DNA of 64,000 bases, from NCBI RefSeq assembly GCF_017591435.1, contig NC_059299.1, positions 6,914,980 to 6,978,979 of the forward strand, read 5' to 3'. Every line of letters begins with the position of its first letter. Within the stretch, counting starts at the first letter, position 1. The notes below the pieces were generated by a model. The model saw nothing but the letters and a program-made list of their open reading frames with translations. It made no database searches and had not been told where the DNA came from. A program made the position numbers and the translations under genes. Shown piece after piece: positions 11,886 through 26,515 of this stretch. The stretch comes from Portunus trituberculatus. Taxonomy: Eukaryota; Arthropoda; Malacostraca; Decapoda; Portunidae.

Positions 11886-13619
11886 TCTGTCTAGCTTTGT
11901 TGTCTTTCTGTGCAGCGCTGTTCTTGAGTCACAAACGGAGCCCAAAATAAACATAGAGAAAATTGAATACTGAGAACAAAAGGAAGATTATATGAATGTC
12001 TGTAAAATTACCTTATTTTGGCATATCAACAACCTGATTATCTTGTTATGTAATCTGAATGTATATGTAGATAGCAGAGAGTTGATAGAAAGTTAGTCAG
12101 TCTTCAGTTTGATAATGTTTCAACTTATCCCAATTTTCCACTCAAATACCTCTCAATCTCACTTTTTCACTTATCCTATCACAGCTTCACTTTTTAACAG
12201 TTTCACACGCTCATTCTAAAATTAGTCTTCATTATCGAAATCGTCCAGACTTTTCGGCTTTCATGAGCAGTTAACAGACTCTCATGCTCATCTCTCACTC
12301 CTGTCCCCCGCAGTCTTTCAAATATTTCACCCGTTTTCACAATCTAATAATCTTCCTTACTCCCTCGTTTTCTCTCCACAACCAGTCTGCTTTCCACACC
12401 CCTTTACCCACCTCCACTATTTAACAACCTGTCACTCTCACTCATCCCTCTTATTATTTTCTCCTCTTCTCCTCTATCTTTCACTTCCCTCGCTCCATAA
12501 AAGGATATTATCTATTATCTTCTTTTCCCTCATTCAGACACATTATCGGATTTCAGTCCATGGTAAATAAACAAGAGTTCGAGTTTTGGTTCCAGCTTCG
12601 ACGAGGAACAAGTGAAATTAGTACGTTCGTGTGTGAGAGGAGGAAGGAGGGTCAGGGGAGGAAGAGATGAGGACTCTACCCAGTCTATCTCTTCACGGGA
12701 AGTCCTACATAAGCAGTGATGCGTACAAAGATCCCTAGAACGTAAGCCAAGGAGGAATAGGACGGTTTGGAATACAGGAAGCGGCGCCATCTGACTCTGC
12801 ACCGATGACACACTGAACGAATGCCAGATATTAAGTTATTTTTTGACGTTTTTTTCACTGGGCTCCTGCTCCTCGCGCTGACATCATCCGCCATCACTGT
12901 CAACACCATTCCGGTTTAGAGGAATTAATAAGGTTTAAGATTTCTCACGCTGGCTTAGAAGGAGAAAAATATATATAAAAAATGGGATTCCTACGCGCTG
13001 TATAAATGAAAAAAATAAGGAAATTTTCACTAAACGGAGAAGAAAGTTCCAACGAATCAAAATTTTAAAAAGGAGAAAAGAAAAAGAGATTAAGAATTTT
13101 CAAGTTGATAAGAAGTTAAGTGAATAATAGATAGATAAACTCATACGAAGAAAAATCCGAAAGGAAAAATAAGGTAAAGAATTCTGGTGATATTTAGAAA
13201 AAAATTGAGAGAAAAAAGGAAAATATGAGCTTAAGAAAAAATAAAAATAAAACTCATAAACATTACCAAGTAGGTCTTAAGCAGAATCTCTTTCAAATCA
13301 ATCATTTAAATTGAAAATAAATAAGGTTAAAAAATCTCGAGTGTCATAAAAATCAACAAGAATAAATAAAACGCCACAGGAGAAAATAAACTCTTCACAT
13401 GTTGAAAAAAAAAGAAAATAATGCTAAAGGAAAAAAAAAAAAGTGTCCTGGACGTAAAAGTTTATCGCTAAGGGAAGGAAAATAAAGGACCAAGGGAAGG
13501 GAAAACTTTTAACCGTGTTTTTGGAAAGGGAAAAAAATATATAAACAAAAAAATAAAATATATATACGTTGAGACCAAGTTGTGTTCAATTATTCAAATA
13601 TTTAACGCCAAACTTTAAC

Positions 13620-13620
<1 letters not shown>
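11886..13620. other. Spacer; pyrimidine-rich then A-rich
   Basis: 12130-12540 is pyrimidine-rich and 12960-13560 A-rich. A minus-strand frame over 12685-12909 (about 74 codons) is not low complexity, but it matches nothing I recognise and has no splice-site support, so no gene is called. Confidence 0.5.

Positions 13621-13621
<1 letters not shown>

Positions 13622-13697
<76 letters not shown>
13622..13697. repeat. (GA)n array, ~75 bp
   Basis: Uninterrupted GA run, followed by an A-rich stretch to 14,200 with no gene recognised. Confidence 0.96.
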
Positions 13698-13699
<2 letters not shown>

Positions 13700-14208
13700 T
13701 AAAAATCCACAGGAGAATAGCGGAAGCATGGAGAGGGTGGAAAAGAGAGAAAACAAGAAAAAAAAGAAAAGGAGGAGGCGAGGAAACAATAAACGGTGGA
13801 AGGAAAAGAAAATGAGATAGAAAGAAAATTACAACGAAAGTCGAGGGAACGGCGAGAATTGACAATAAAGAGAAGAAATGCTGATAACGTTACGGGGAAA
13901 GAAAACGCAAAGAAAAACAAAACAAAATTGATAAGAAAAGTAGAAATTAAGAAAAAAATAATTAATAACCGACAAGAAATATGAGACAGAAATTAGTGCA
14001 GGAAACGTTCTTCACGATGCTAAACTTGAAAAAAAAAGAAAGAAAACGGGGCAAAAATAAAGAATAACGGCCACACAAGGGAACAGGAAAGAGGGGAAAA
14101 ATACGTACGAGTAGAGAAAAGATAATTGGCAGGAAAAGAAAAGGGAAAATATTGTTCTTTTATGTTAAGGCACCAAAGGGAGGAAAGTGCTAACCGCATT
14201 AGAGATGA

Positions 14209-14302
14209 AAGGAGGAGGAGGAGGAGGAGGAGGAGGAGGAGGAGGAGGAGGAGGAGGAGGAGGAGGAGGAGGAGGAGGAGGAGGAGGAGGAGGAGGAGGA
14301 GG
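14209..14302. repeat. (GGA)n array, ~94 bp
   Basis: Near-perfect GGA triplets. The poly-Arg, poly-Pro and poly-Leu frames across it are artefacts. Confidence 0.96.
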
Positions 14303-14671
14303 CAGACGTGACTGGTCGAGAGGAGGCAAAAGAGATGGAATATGAGGACATGCAGTGAAGCAAGAGGAGAAAGAGAACAAAAAAAAAAAAAAAGTGAAAA
14401 GAGACAGGTAATTGAAGTGAAAGCGTTTCTATTTTGGATCATGCTGGTGGTGGTGCTGGTGGTACTGGTGGGGGAGTGTGCTGTTCCCTTCCGTGCTGTT
14501 TGTGCTGCTAGTGCTGTTATTGCTGCTAATGCTAACGGTAAGCTGCTGCCATTATATAACCTTTTGTTACTACTGCAGCTTCTATATTCACTACAGCACC
14601 ATTTTATTTGCAACAGAGGAATACAAACTGAGGTCAACACGAATTTTACTGAGGAATATAAATATGTGTTT

Positions 14672-15494
14672 GTGTAACGTAACTGCTGTTCAAGATATGA
14701 GGTTGTGAAAAATGTTTTGATATTCTAATTTGAGATTCTACTTTGAGATTCTGCTTTGAGATTCTGCTTTGAGATTCTGCTTTGAGATTCTACTTTGAGA
14801 TTCTATTTTGAGATTCTACTTTGAGATTCTACTTTGAGTTTCTACTTTGAGATTCTGCTTTGAGATTCTGCTTTGAGATTCTGCTTTGAGATTCTGCTTT
14901 GAGATTCTGCTTTGAGATTCTGCTTTGAGATTCTGCTTTGAGATTCTACTTTGAGATTCTATTTTGAGATTCTACTTTGAGATTCTACTTTGAGATTCTA
15001 TTTTGAGATTCTATTTTGAGATTCTACTTTGAGTTTCTACTTTGAGATTCTGCTTTGAGATTCTGCTTTGAGATTCTACTTTGAGATTCTACTTGATAAT
15101 GATGATGATAATTAATAGGTAAAATGATGATAATGAAGTGATGATAATGAATAGGTAAAAGAAGATAAGAGGAATATTGATAATGACGATGATAATGATA
15201 ATAAGAACGGGACAGTGATGAGGTCGATAATGATGATGATAATGATGATGATGATGATAATGATGATAATGATAAGGAGCAAGAAAAAAAAAACCTAACT
15301 ACTATTCAAAATATGACCTTGTATAAAATCTTTTGATATTCTACTTTGATGATCTACTTGATAATAATGATAATGATAACGAATGAGTAAAATGATCATA
15401 ATGAACTGATGATAATGAATACGTAAAAAAGAGAAGAGGAATATTGATAATGACGATGATAATGATAATAATGATCAGAAGCAAGAGGTTGATA

Positions 15495-15529
<35 letters not shown>

Positions 15530-15865
15530 AAGGAACAAGAGAAAGAAGAAAACGTAAGTGGTGCACGAGATAAGAGGTTTTGGAAAACGTTTTTATGTTA
15601 TCTTATATACCTGATGATAATGATAATGATGATGAATAGATAAAATGACAATAATGAAGTAATGATAATAAATAGGTAAAAGAAGAGGAGAGTAATGGTG
15701 ATAATGATAACGATGATGATAATAATGAATTAGAGGAAGGAGAAGACAATGATGAGGTCAATAATGATGATGATAGCGATGAAGATGATGATGATGACAA
15801 GGAGCAGAAAGAAGAAAACAATGATGAAGACGAGTACAACAATGAAAAAAACAACTAACAATAGA
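14672..15865. repeat. Three-unit ~255 bp tandem repeat with GAT-rich cores
   Basis: Units run about 15095-15353, 15354-15610 and 15611-15865. Each goes ACTTGATAATGATGATGATAA, AATGAAGTGATGATAATGAAT, a GAT-rich run and an AAGGAGCAAGA-like end. The linker CTATTCAAAATATGACCTTGT at about 15303 has a partner at 14674, which shows that the 13 bp minisatellite grew inside this larger repeat. Confidence 0.7.
14722..15094. repeat. 13 bp minisatellite (GAGATTCTGCTTT)n, about 28 copies
   Basis: The unit varies at one or two positions (TAC, TGC or TAT). The rare variant GAGTTTCTAC occurs at 14836 and 15031, exactly 195 bp (15 units) apart and in a similar variant order, so a 15-unit block was duplicated. 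There are no spacers, so this is not CRISPR. Confidence 0.92.
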
Positions 15866-16016
15866 GGTAAGAAGAAGAAAAAAATGACGAAATAATGAAT
15901 AGATATATAAAGAAAAACAACAACAATAACGCTATCAATAAGGTCCAATATTCACACACTGGCAACACAGAACTCAAAAGGGAAATAAACGACACAATAA
16001 CCAAAAACAATACGTT

Positions 16017-18589
<2,573 letters not shown>

Positions 18590-18590
<1 letters not shown>

Positions 18591-18840
18591 AAGATGTTTC
18601 TCCATATGCATTCATTTTATGTACAGAGAGCAACTTTAAACCCAAGATCAGGGTTGAAGTTGATGCAATTCTCGTGTATCACTGCTGAAATACGGAAGAT
18701 GTTCTGTGTATTTTCTATAAAACATGTTCTTGTGTATACACCAATTTTATGTAGAGATCATGAGTCCAATCTCATGACCAAATTAAGCTTAAAAATAACG
18801 CAATTTTCATGTATTACTGCTGAAATACGAAAAAAAGACG
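18590..18840. repeat. Tandem doublet, ~130 bp unit
   Basis: CATTTTATGTACAGAG with GCAATTCTCGTGTATCACTG and CTGAAATACGGAAGA in the first copy matches AATTTTATGTAGAG with GCAATTTTCATGTATTACTG and CTGAAATACGAAAA in the second. Confidence 0.7.
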
Positions 18841-20287
18841 GTTAATGAATTTCCTAGAAAAAGCAGATGAAGATTCTCGAAGTTAAGATGAAATAATTAC
18901 ATATACGTCATGTAAAATCTCTGAATATTTACAAGACATCCCTCATACATTTAGATCGATTTTCCATACTCAAATTACGCCTTAGGACTCCATTAGGGCG
19001 AGACGCGCGGCCGGCAAAGGGACAAAGCGGGCGGTGTGTTGAGGCAGATCAAGCCGCCCCTCACCTTCACGCCCGCTGCCTGCAGTAATGACATTCTATG
19101 CACCAGTCATTTGCGAGCCGCCGCCACTGTAGGGTGTCTCTGGTTGCCTAATTCCCTTACCTCTCCCATTAAAGGCGAGGATGGGTGATGCCAGTGATGG
19201 GGCTGATAAAAAAGCTCTTTCATCTTTCTGTAATTTGTGCGATGGGGGAGAGGATGTAAAAAAAAGATGTGTTTTCTATGATGATGTGTTGCGATATGTG
19301 TTGTGGGGTGTCTGGTTACCCTAATCCTTTATTCTCCCCATTACAGGGCCTCCGGTAACGCCACTGGTGCAGAATGTTTAAAAAGGGGACTACCCTCTTC
19401 TTGTTTTACAATTTGTGACGAGAAGCTAAGAAAAAAAATGTAGCCTTCCATACTTTTCAGTTTGTGATGAGGAGGAAATACAAAAATCGTGCATGGAAAA
19501 ACTTCTCTAGTTCATCTTGCTCACTAACAATACTAAGGACATCCGCAGGTTTACAACATTATCTACGCACAGTGAGGAGCGTCATACCTTCCCGCGGTAC
19601 CTTGACCTTTAATAAACTACCCCGGCAGTCGTTGCCTCTCCTGTTACACAAGTTTCTCTATGGGGTTGTTTAGCGCGGAAGGGAAGTTTCCAAATCCCGG
19701 GACATGACCAACTTGCCTAATCAAGCAATATTAAGCAGACTCCGGACCAACTTTATAATTACGTCTACGACACAAGATAACTTCAATAACTCATTAGGGA
19801 AGGACCCACGCGTTGCAACAATGACGGACGGCAAGTGACGAGCGAGGGCGACAACATGCGCGTAAAAAATTGATTGCTGTTTACAAAGGCGGTACTCCTT
19901 TATACAAAACTTCCACACGTTATGATGAAAGCGGCGAGGCGTTGGAGGAGCAGAAGATGGCGTGATGGAGTGAAAGGATTGTAGAGGAGAGGTGGAGGAA
20001 AATGGAATGTGGAAGATTGGATATTGAGGTGGAAGAGGAGGTTGAGTAGTAAGACTGGATACGAGGCACAGGAGGAGTGTGGGAGAGGTGGATGGGAAGT
20101 GGGAGGGTGGAGAGATAAGTGACAGTGTGGGGAGGCGCGGGGTGTGAGAGGCGTGGGTTTGAGAGGTGTGGGTGTCAGGTGGCGGGTGTCTTCTGAGTCT
20201 CACGCTTCCTCTTAGTGGCGTCAAATGCGTTCACACGGCACTAGAACCAATTTTCTGGGAGTTGTTGGAGGCTCTGAGGAACTTAAT

Positions 20288-20288
<1 letters not shown>
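18841..20288. other. Unique spacer apart from the doublet at 19.1-19.5 kb
   Basis: Includes a CpG-richer stretch at 18990-19130 and a purine-rich stretch at 19920-20160. No coding sequence recognised. Confidence 0.5.
19125..19470. repeat. Tandem doublet, ~173 bp unit
   Basis: GTAGGGTGTCTCTGGTTGCC at about 19130 is repeated as TGGGGTGTCTGGTTACCC at about 19303. Both are followed by CCTTTATTCTCCCCATTA-like sequence, a conserved TGCCAGTGATG-like stretch, a CTCTTTCATC or CTCTTCTTG region and TGTAATTTGTG. Confidence 0.65.

Positions 20289-20324
<36 letters not shown>
20289..20324. repeat. (GT)n at the tail end of SINE copy 1
   Basis: A perfect GT run touching the SINE's 3' end. A shorter GT run (20613-20628) touches its head, and a CA array follows at 20647-20700. 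Confidence 0.93.
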
Positions 20325-20327
<3 letters not shown>

Positions 20328-20610
20328 TCACTGTTTGATCTGCTGCAGTCTCTGACGAGACAGCCAGACGTTACCCTACGGAACGAGCTCAGAGCTCATT
20401 ATTTCCGATAGGCCTGAGACCAGGCACACACCACACACCGGGACAACAAGGTCACAACTCGTCGATTTACATCCCGTACCTACTCACTGCTAGGTGAACA
20501 GGGGCTACACGTGAAAGGAGACACACCCAAATATCTCCACCCGGCCGGGGAATCAAACCCCGGTCCTCTGGCTTGTGAAGCCAGCGCTCTAACCACTGAG
20601 CTACCGGGCC
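20325..20610 (-). mobile_element. tRNA-derived SINE, copy 1 (GT-bracketed)
   Basis: Read on the minus strand, the element begins with a tRNA-like head: CCCGGTAGCTCAGTGGTTAG (D-arm and box A), an anticodon stem-loop CTGGC-TTCACAA-GCCAG with CAC in the anticodon position (valine-like), and GGTTTGATTCC as box B. A ~210 bp non-tRNA body follows and ends at a CA run (GT on the + strand, 20289-20324). The acceptor stem does not pair properly, so this is a SINE head and not a working tRNA gene. A second copy lies at 51,256. Compared with that copy, this one lacks about 8 bp in the body. GT repeats touch both ends. Confidence 0.85.
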
Positions 20611-20646
20611 GTATGTGTGTGTGTGTGTACAGGAAGTCCTCAGTAA

Positions 20647-20701
<55 letters not shown>

Positions 20702-20967
20702 TCACTCTTGACAAAAGCCTGCAGAGTTTTTTCCATTCACTTTCAAGGATCATACGAAAATTACATTCCACGCAGCGAAAACAGGTAATTGGCCCGTAAT
20801 GAGCTTCTGCTTCACTACCAACAGGTATTAGCATCTTCCATCATTACCAGGAAGTTCAGCTGATACCTGGAATACTGCGCTGCAAATTGTATCTCTTGCG
20901 AATCATTCTATATATACTTATTGGACTAGCACATTCAAGTATTCGCTTTGGTCTCTCGCTACGACTA

Positions 20968-21196
20968 TTTTCAAAGGCCACAGGGATGATAAAACCAGAT
21001 TCTCGTGCCTGTTTATCCTTTTGGTAATGTAGAAATCTTGTTAATCTGTCAATGAAACCGTCAAAATATCCTTAAGAACAGTGTAGCTTCAACTAAAACT
21101 TCAACTCCTTTTGGTAATGTGGAAATCTTGTTAATCTGTCACTGAAACCGTCAAAATACCTTTAAGAACAGTGTAGCTTCAACTAAAACATTTTGA
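20968..21196. repeat. Crab-type ~135 bp dispersed repeat with an internal 90 bp duplication
   Basis: The segment starts TTTCAAAGGCCACAGGGATG. The 90 bp block CCTTTTGGTAATGTAGAAAT...ACAGTGTAGCTTCAACTAAA occurs at 21017-21106 and again at 21107-21196 with few changes. The same family is present in four tandem copies at 39.07-39.62 kb ('crab-type' is my label, not a database name). Confidence 0.82.
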
Positions 21197-21199
21197 AAT

Positions 21200-21578
21200 C
21201 ATTGAAGTGCGGTGCGGGTGTCTCTGAATATAGTGTTAAGTGAAACAAAGGAGTCACTGTGCAGAGAAATAAAAGGGAGACACTCACATATTTTTCATCT
21301 TTACGTAACAGGCACGTGTTGAAATATAACGCAAAAGTAAACATCAAAAGTCTATGTAAATTACAATTATTATCCACCGTGACGAGAAAAGGGACAGCAA
21401 ATCCTCTTTTCTTCATTTTTTTTCAGGTTATGCTTTCACAAGTACACCTCGGCAAGGATGAAAAAGGAGGAAAAATAAAAAAATAAGGACTTCATGATAA
21501 ATATCAATTATTTTATTCGTTTTCTCTGAGGTTAGAAAATGGAAAGATAACTTGTCCACATCAAAGAGAAAACATTAC

Positions 21579-21664
<86 letters not shown>

Positions 21665-22290
21665 AACAAATACGCTGACACATTCAATATAAACAAACCA
21701 AAGAAACAAAAAGAAAACGAAAACAAAATATTAAAGAAGGAAAAGAACACCAGCGTGAGTCACAATGCAAAAGAAGAAAAAAAGAAAGAAAACATGAATC
21801 CATCCATATGATTTAATGAGAGACTGAAATATTTGAACGCCACACGCCGCTGCAGGGGACACGAAGCCTTGGGACCACCGCGGCTTTAGCTCCCTCTGCG
21901 GTAATGTCGTATATATAATCTGAGCAGGTTTAGTCCGCTTTGTCGCGCTCCCTACGTAACACAGAGCGAGGTACAAATGTAATAATCATACAGTGAAGGA
22001 TGACAAATGGGCACGTGGCGGCACTTTTCTTTACAGTTCCATTTTCTTTTCACATTTTCTTTTATTTTTTTTAGGGGATTCTATGTAAAAACGGTTGTCA
22101 ACATATTTTCTGCTTTTCAGAGCCACTCTATACGTGTCTAGTGTTTTCTATTTGGAGTGTTTTTTATTTTTTCTTTCTTTCTTTTTAATGCCTTTGCTTC
22201 CTGTTTTCCTTCTTCTGTAAGCACGTGTCTATTTCCTGGCGTCATCGTGGGATTTCCTTTTTGTCTCTCTTTGTCTATTTCTGTTTTATA
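21200..22290. other. Spacer with a (GA)n array
   Basis: GA runs over 21582-21661. 21840-21960 is GC-richer and includes TATATATAA near 21910, which alone is too weak to call a promoter. No gene recognised. Confidence 0.5.
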
Positions 22291-22291
22291 G

Positions 22292-22355
<64 letters not shown>

Positions 22356-22380
22356 CTTGATCTGATTTTTTTGTTTTAAC

Positions 22381-22450
<70 letters not shown>

Positions 22451-22540
22451 CACTCACACGATAATTAACCAGAGAGCTGAAAGTGTATCTTGCTGACAAA
22501 TACAATGAAAAACAAACCGAAACACACGATACACATATAT

Positions 22541-22608
<68 letters not shown>
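22292..22608. repeat. (GT)n, (CT)n, (CT)n cluster
   Basis: GT at 22292-22353, CT at 22384-22446 and CT at 22544-22607. The following 22610-23080 is AT-rich spacer without features. Confidence 0.95.
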
Positions 22609-22609
<1 letters not shown>

Positions 22610-23083
22610 CATCCACACTTCGGCAAAGTGAATAAATTACATGTAGTTTAATAATGAAATCACGTCTGCATAAGTAATAACCCTTGTTTGTTAACTATGC
22701 CATGAGTCGGATCGCGGCGAATTAATTACAGCAAGATTATTAAGTAAAGGACAAGCTGAATGGAAGATTGCAGCGCCTCCTCCTTTATGAGAGTGTGTAT
22801 GTTGTTGTCTTGGGTCAAACGTGGATCTGTAATGTGTTTCTTCATGTGGAGAGTCTGTCATGTTGTCTCGCTTCATGTTCTCGTTATTAATGTTGCACTT
22901 AATATATAGAGATGCTTAAGTGAAGATGTGAAAAATTGTATAAATGAGGAAGTCTCTTTAATACATATGTGAATAGTTTGTGGTGAATATGTTCCAAGAG
23001 ACTCTGATGAAAGTTCAAGGTAACATGCAAACTAGGAAACAATAACAATAATGATGTTGGTGAAAATATTTAATGATTAAACC

Positions 23084-23127
23084 ACCACCACCACCACCAC
23101 CACCACCACAACAACAACAACAACAAC

Positions 23128-23186
<59 letters not shown>

Positions 23187-23245
23187 ATTACATTAATCTT
23201 CTGACTGAATTTCACAGCCAATGGACATATTTGTAATTCCAACTT

Positions 23246-23306
<61 letters not shown>
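23084..23306. repeat. Compound ACC, ACA, AAT and GT microsatellites
   Basis: ACC from 23084, ACA from 23107, AAT at 23130-23184 and GT at 23249-23306. Confidence 0.94.
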
Positions 23307-23307
<1 letters not shown>

Positions 23308-23561
23308 AAAGTTAAAAAAGAAAATGGGGAAAAGAGAAGAAAGCAAGAGGTTAAGAGAGTGAAAGACGAAGATATGAACGAAAGAGTTAGATTCTTTAAA
23401 ATATTCAGTAAAAGGAAAACCGGAAAAAAAGAGGAAAAACATCACAAAACATGAAACAAATTAAGAAAAATACTAACCTGATTTTTCTGTATACCTAAAA
23501 AAATCACTTCTAATTAAACATTAATTAATTGAAACACCTAAAAAAAAAAAATCAATTCCCG

Positions 23562-23566
<5 letters not shown>

Positions 23567-23643
<77 letters not shown>

Positions 23644-23980
23644 AAGAAAGAGAAAGAGAGAACGTCGCTTTAATTAACACACTAACTCACCTACTGATTA
23701 AACGAAAAAAAAGTGTACCTGAATGAAAGAAATAAGATGAAAAAGACGAAAGAAAATAGAGAATCATAACTTACGTCACTGGAAACCCATAATACTTAAT
23801 CCTCTCTCTCGGAAAAACGAAAACACGAGAAGATTAAAAAAATATATTAATCTGTGCTTCTCCTTCTCGATAATCGCGCGCCTGTGTTGCTAATTATTGC
23901 TTCATTATATTAACAGCCATTGGAGTTAATAGATTACGAGAGTTAATAGCTTAGTGGCAAATATTAGCTGTCTTGATATG

Positions 23981-24034
<54 letters not shown>

Positions 24035-24082
24035 ATGTTCCTCTGAAGCAATATTGACGCATCGTTTCATAGGATTCATTAT

Positions 24083-24180
<98 letters not shown>
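23567..24180. repeat. (GA)n, then opposed (CT)n and (GA)n arrays
   Basis: GA at 23567-23639 with an AGAAAGA tail, CT at 23982-24031 and GA at 24086-24177. The last two are inverted partners separated by only 55 bp. Confidence 0.94.
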
Positions 24181-24778
24181 TATTAGCGAATTAGAGAGAA
24201 CAGATTAGCCAGTTAGAGAAGTAGAGAGGTCTTTCTGGCGGCAGGATAATTAGTTGGATCCACCAGGTAAGTAAGTGGAAGGTAATGTCAGGTAACAATC
24301 CCACCTGGACGGTCCTTCATTAGGGAATTAACGCGTCGACCACCTGCACAACGGCGGTAATCATGCGATGGTGATTTTCCGCGAACTTACCGAAAGGAAA
24401 ACGCTTAAAAATTGTCAGGTTATTGTGCTTGTAACCGCTCATTAACCTGGGCAACCCTTACCTTAGCCTCTCACTCTCTTACTCGTACACACACACACAC
24501 ACACACACGCACACCCACTGGACATTCTTCCCTACCTACATACACACAAACACGCATTTTTTCTCATCCCACCCTCAAATAGAGGTTGATTCGCAGTCCA
24601 CACTTTGCTGGTCGTGCTGTGTAATTTAAAAGCCGCTGATGACATTTGTTTGGAAATTAAGGGACGAGAGGACTAAAAAAATGTGACAAACTGGAGGGTG
24701 CAGTGAGGCCGTTTCAAGGGTGACTGTCCTGATGTGATGACTTCTGCTTCGCGAGACTCAAAGTTTAATACTGTTTTG

Positions 24779-24780
<2 letters not shown>
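24180..24780. other. Unique spacer
   Basis: No gene or repeat recognised except a short CA run at 24488-24508. Confidence 0.5.
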
Positions 24781-24852
<72 letters not shown>

Positions 24853-24868
24853 AGCTAATTAGTATATC

Positions 24869-24902
<34 letters not shown>

Positions 24903-24971
24903 ACAAAAACAGTAGAAAAATTATTTTAAACATTTCTAAAAACAAATCTTAAATAATAAATAACATTACAC

Positions 24972-25030
<59 letters not shown>
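24781..25030. repeat. (GA)n, short (CT)n and (CA)n arrays
   Basis: GA at 24781-24849, CT at 24874-24901 (inverted partner, 25 bp away) and CA at 24977-25028. 25030-25345 holds GC-richer unique sequence. Confidence 0.93.
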
Positions 25031-25032
<2 letters not shown>

Positions 25033-25345
25033 TGTCTCTGATCCCTAAGCTTACCCTCAAATAAACCAGGTTTCCAAGGACGAATGTTTGAGCGGCAATC
25101 ACTTAGTCTTCTGGAGAGTAACATGGGACTCCTGAAGCGGGCCCCTCCTCTCCCATGTAAGGGCGCGGCGTCCCCCTCAACATCCCAGGGGCGCGAGCTA
25201 AAATAGAATACCCTACCATTGTTTTTGCTGACGTGTGAAGAGCTGGCGTCATCCCTTTTTGGAAGTGTGAAGCTCCCGTTTTCTTTCATATCTTGTTTTC
25301 TTTTTGTGTTTTTTTGTATCATCTGAATCATATATCATGGCTTCT

Positions 25346-25346
25346 G

Positions 25347-25407
<61 letters not shown>

Positions 25408-25541
25408 TCTGGGTATTCACTTCTATACAGTTTTCGTTCCTTTAGTCTCACTTTTTCCACTCTTTTCGTCTCCACTCTTAACTTTTCCCTGGTACTTCAT
25501 CTTCTCTTTACGCTTCCTTCCCTTCTTTCCTCAGAGTTCTC

Positions 25542-25581
<40 letters not shown>

Positions 25582-25916
25582 GTCTTTCTTCCCCCATGCT
25601 CCTTCATTTTCCAATTTCCACACTTCCTTTCATCTTTTCTCCTCCCTCTTAATCCTCTCCTCCTACCCGTTACTCTTTGTCCTCTTCCCCTTGCTTACTC
25701 CCCTCCTATTCCCTCCAGTCCTCTTCCTTAACCTCTCCCTCTCCCTCTCCCTCTCTTTCCTCCCCTCGGACAAGGTTGTTTGCTGGTGGGGTGACGCGCC
25801 TCCGCAACACACAAGTTCCTGGATGAAAAATTATGCTCCGTTGAAATTTGGCCACTCCAGGATAGAGGAGGAAAAGAAGGCGGGAGAACGATTTCTCTCA
25901 TTAGCGAGCGACCCAT

Positions 25917-26001
<85 letters not shown>

Positions 26002-26063
26002 AAAATATTGTGTAATAACTCATGTAAACTGTGAAAAAATTGTGTTGTTTGTTATTATTACTG

Positions 26064-26138
<75 letters not shown>
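25346..26138. repeat. Four (CT)n/(GA)n arrays
   Basis: CT at 25348-25405 and 25543-25579, then CT at 25919-25993 and GA at 26067-26137, the last two forming an inverted pair with a ~74 bp spacer. A CTCCCT hexamer run is at 25733-25756. Confidence 0.93.
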
Positions 26139-26142
<4 letters not shown>

Positions 26143-26171
26143 CACACCCCGCCATTTCTTCTCTCACTACA

Positions 26172-26262
26172 CGCAATACCAATGACGTAACTCAACCTTC
26201 AACAGCTGATTGGCCAGACAGACCGTACCGTTTGCTCACTCCACCAATCACGGAGCAGCAGG
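26172..26262. promoter_or_regulatory. CCAAT/CRE motif cluster
   Basis: CCAATGACGTAA at 26179-26190 fuses a CCAAT box to a CRE-like site. CTGATTGGCC (26206) and CACCAATCACGG (26241) add two more CCAAT boxes. The wording resembles the clusters at 55.0 and 60.85 kb. There is no obvious gene next to it. Confidence 0.3.
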
Positions 26263-26334
26263 TGTTAGCAAGGCACTTCTGATTAGACGAGGCGGGCAGC
26301 GAATGGCAGGGAGGTTTCTCCGTGTGGGCGTGAA

Positions 26335-26515
26335 GGAGAAGGATACGTGAGGGATGGGTAAAGGACAGGTGTGAAGGATGGATGAGAATAAAAATAATAC
26401 GTAGGATGTTTAGTGAAGGATGGGTGAAGGATAGATAGGTGAGAATTATAAGATAGATTTTAGGATGTTTAGAGTAGGATGGGGGATTATAGATGGGTGT
26501 GTAGGTGGGTAAGGG
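26335..26515. repeat. Short minisatellite, ~60-70 bp unit, about 2.5 copies
   Basis: GTGAAGGATGGATGAGAATA and ATACGTAGGATGTTTAGTG are followed by GTGAAGGATAGATAGGTGAG and TTTTAGGATGTTTAGAGT, then by a partial third copy. Confidence 0.6.

Noticed and set aside
12685..12909. 74-codon minus-strand frame that is not low complexity
   Set aside because: No recognisable family, no splice sites and length within chance expectation.
14722..15094. Regular repeats resembling a CRISPR array
   Set aside because: The 13 bp units are directly adjacent with no unique spacers, and the context is eukaryotic.
20540..20610. A functional tRNA-Val (CAC) gene
   Set aside because: The acceptor stem does not pair, the tRNA-like part runs into a repeated ~210 bp body, and a second copy has a truncated head. 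It is a SINE.
21908..21918. TATA box in a GC-richer patch as a promoter
   Set aside because: An isolated TATATATAA with no other promoter motifs or following open frame is too weak.
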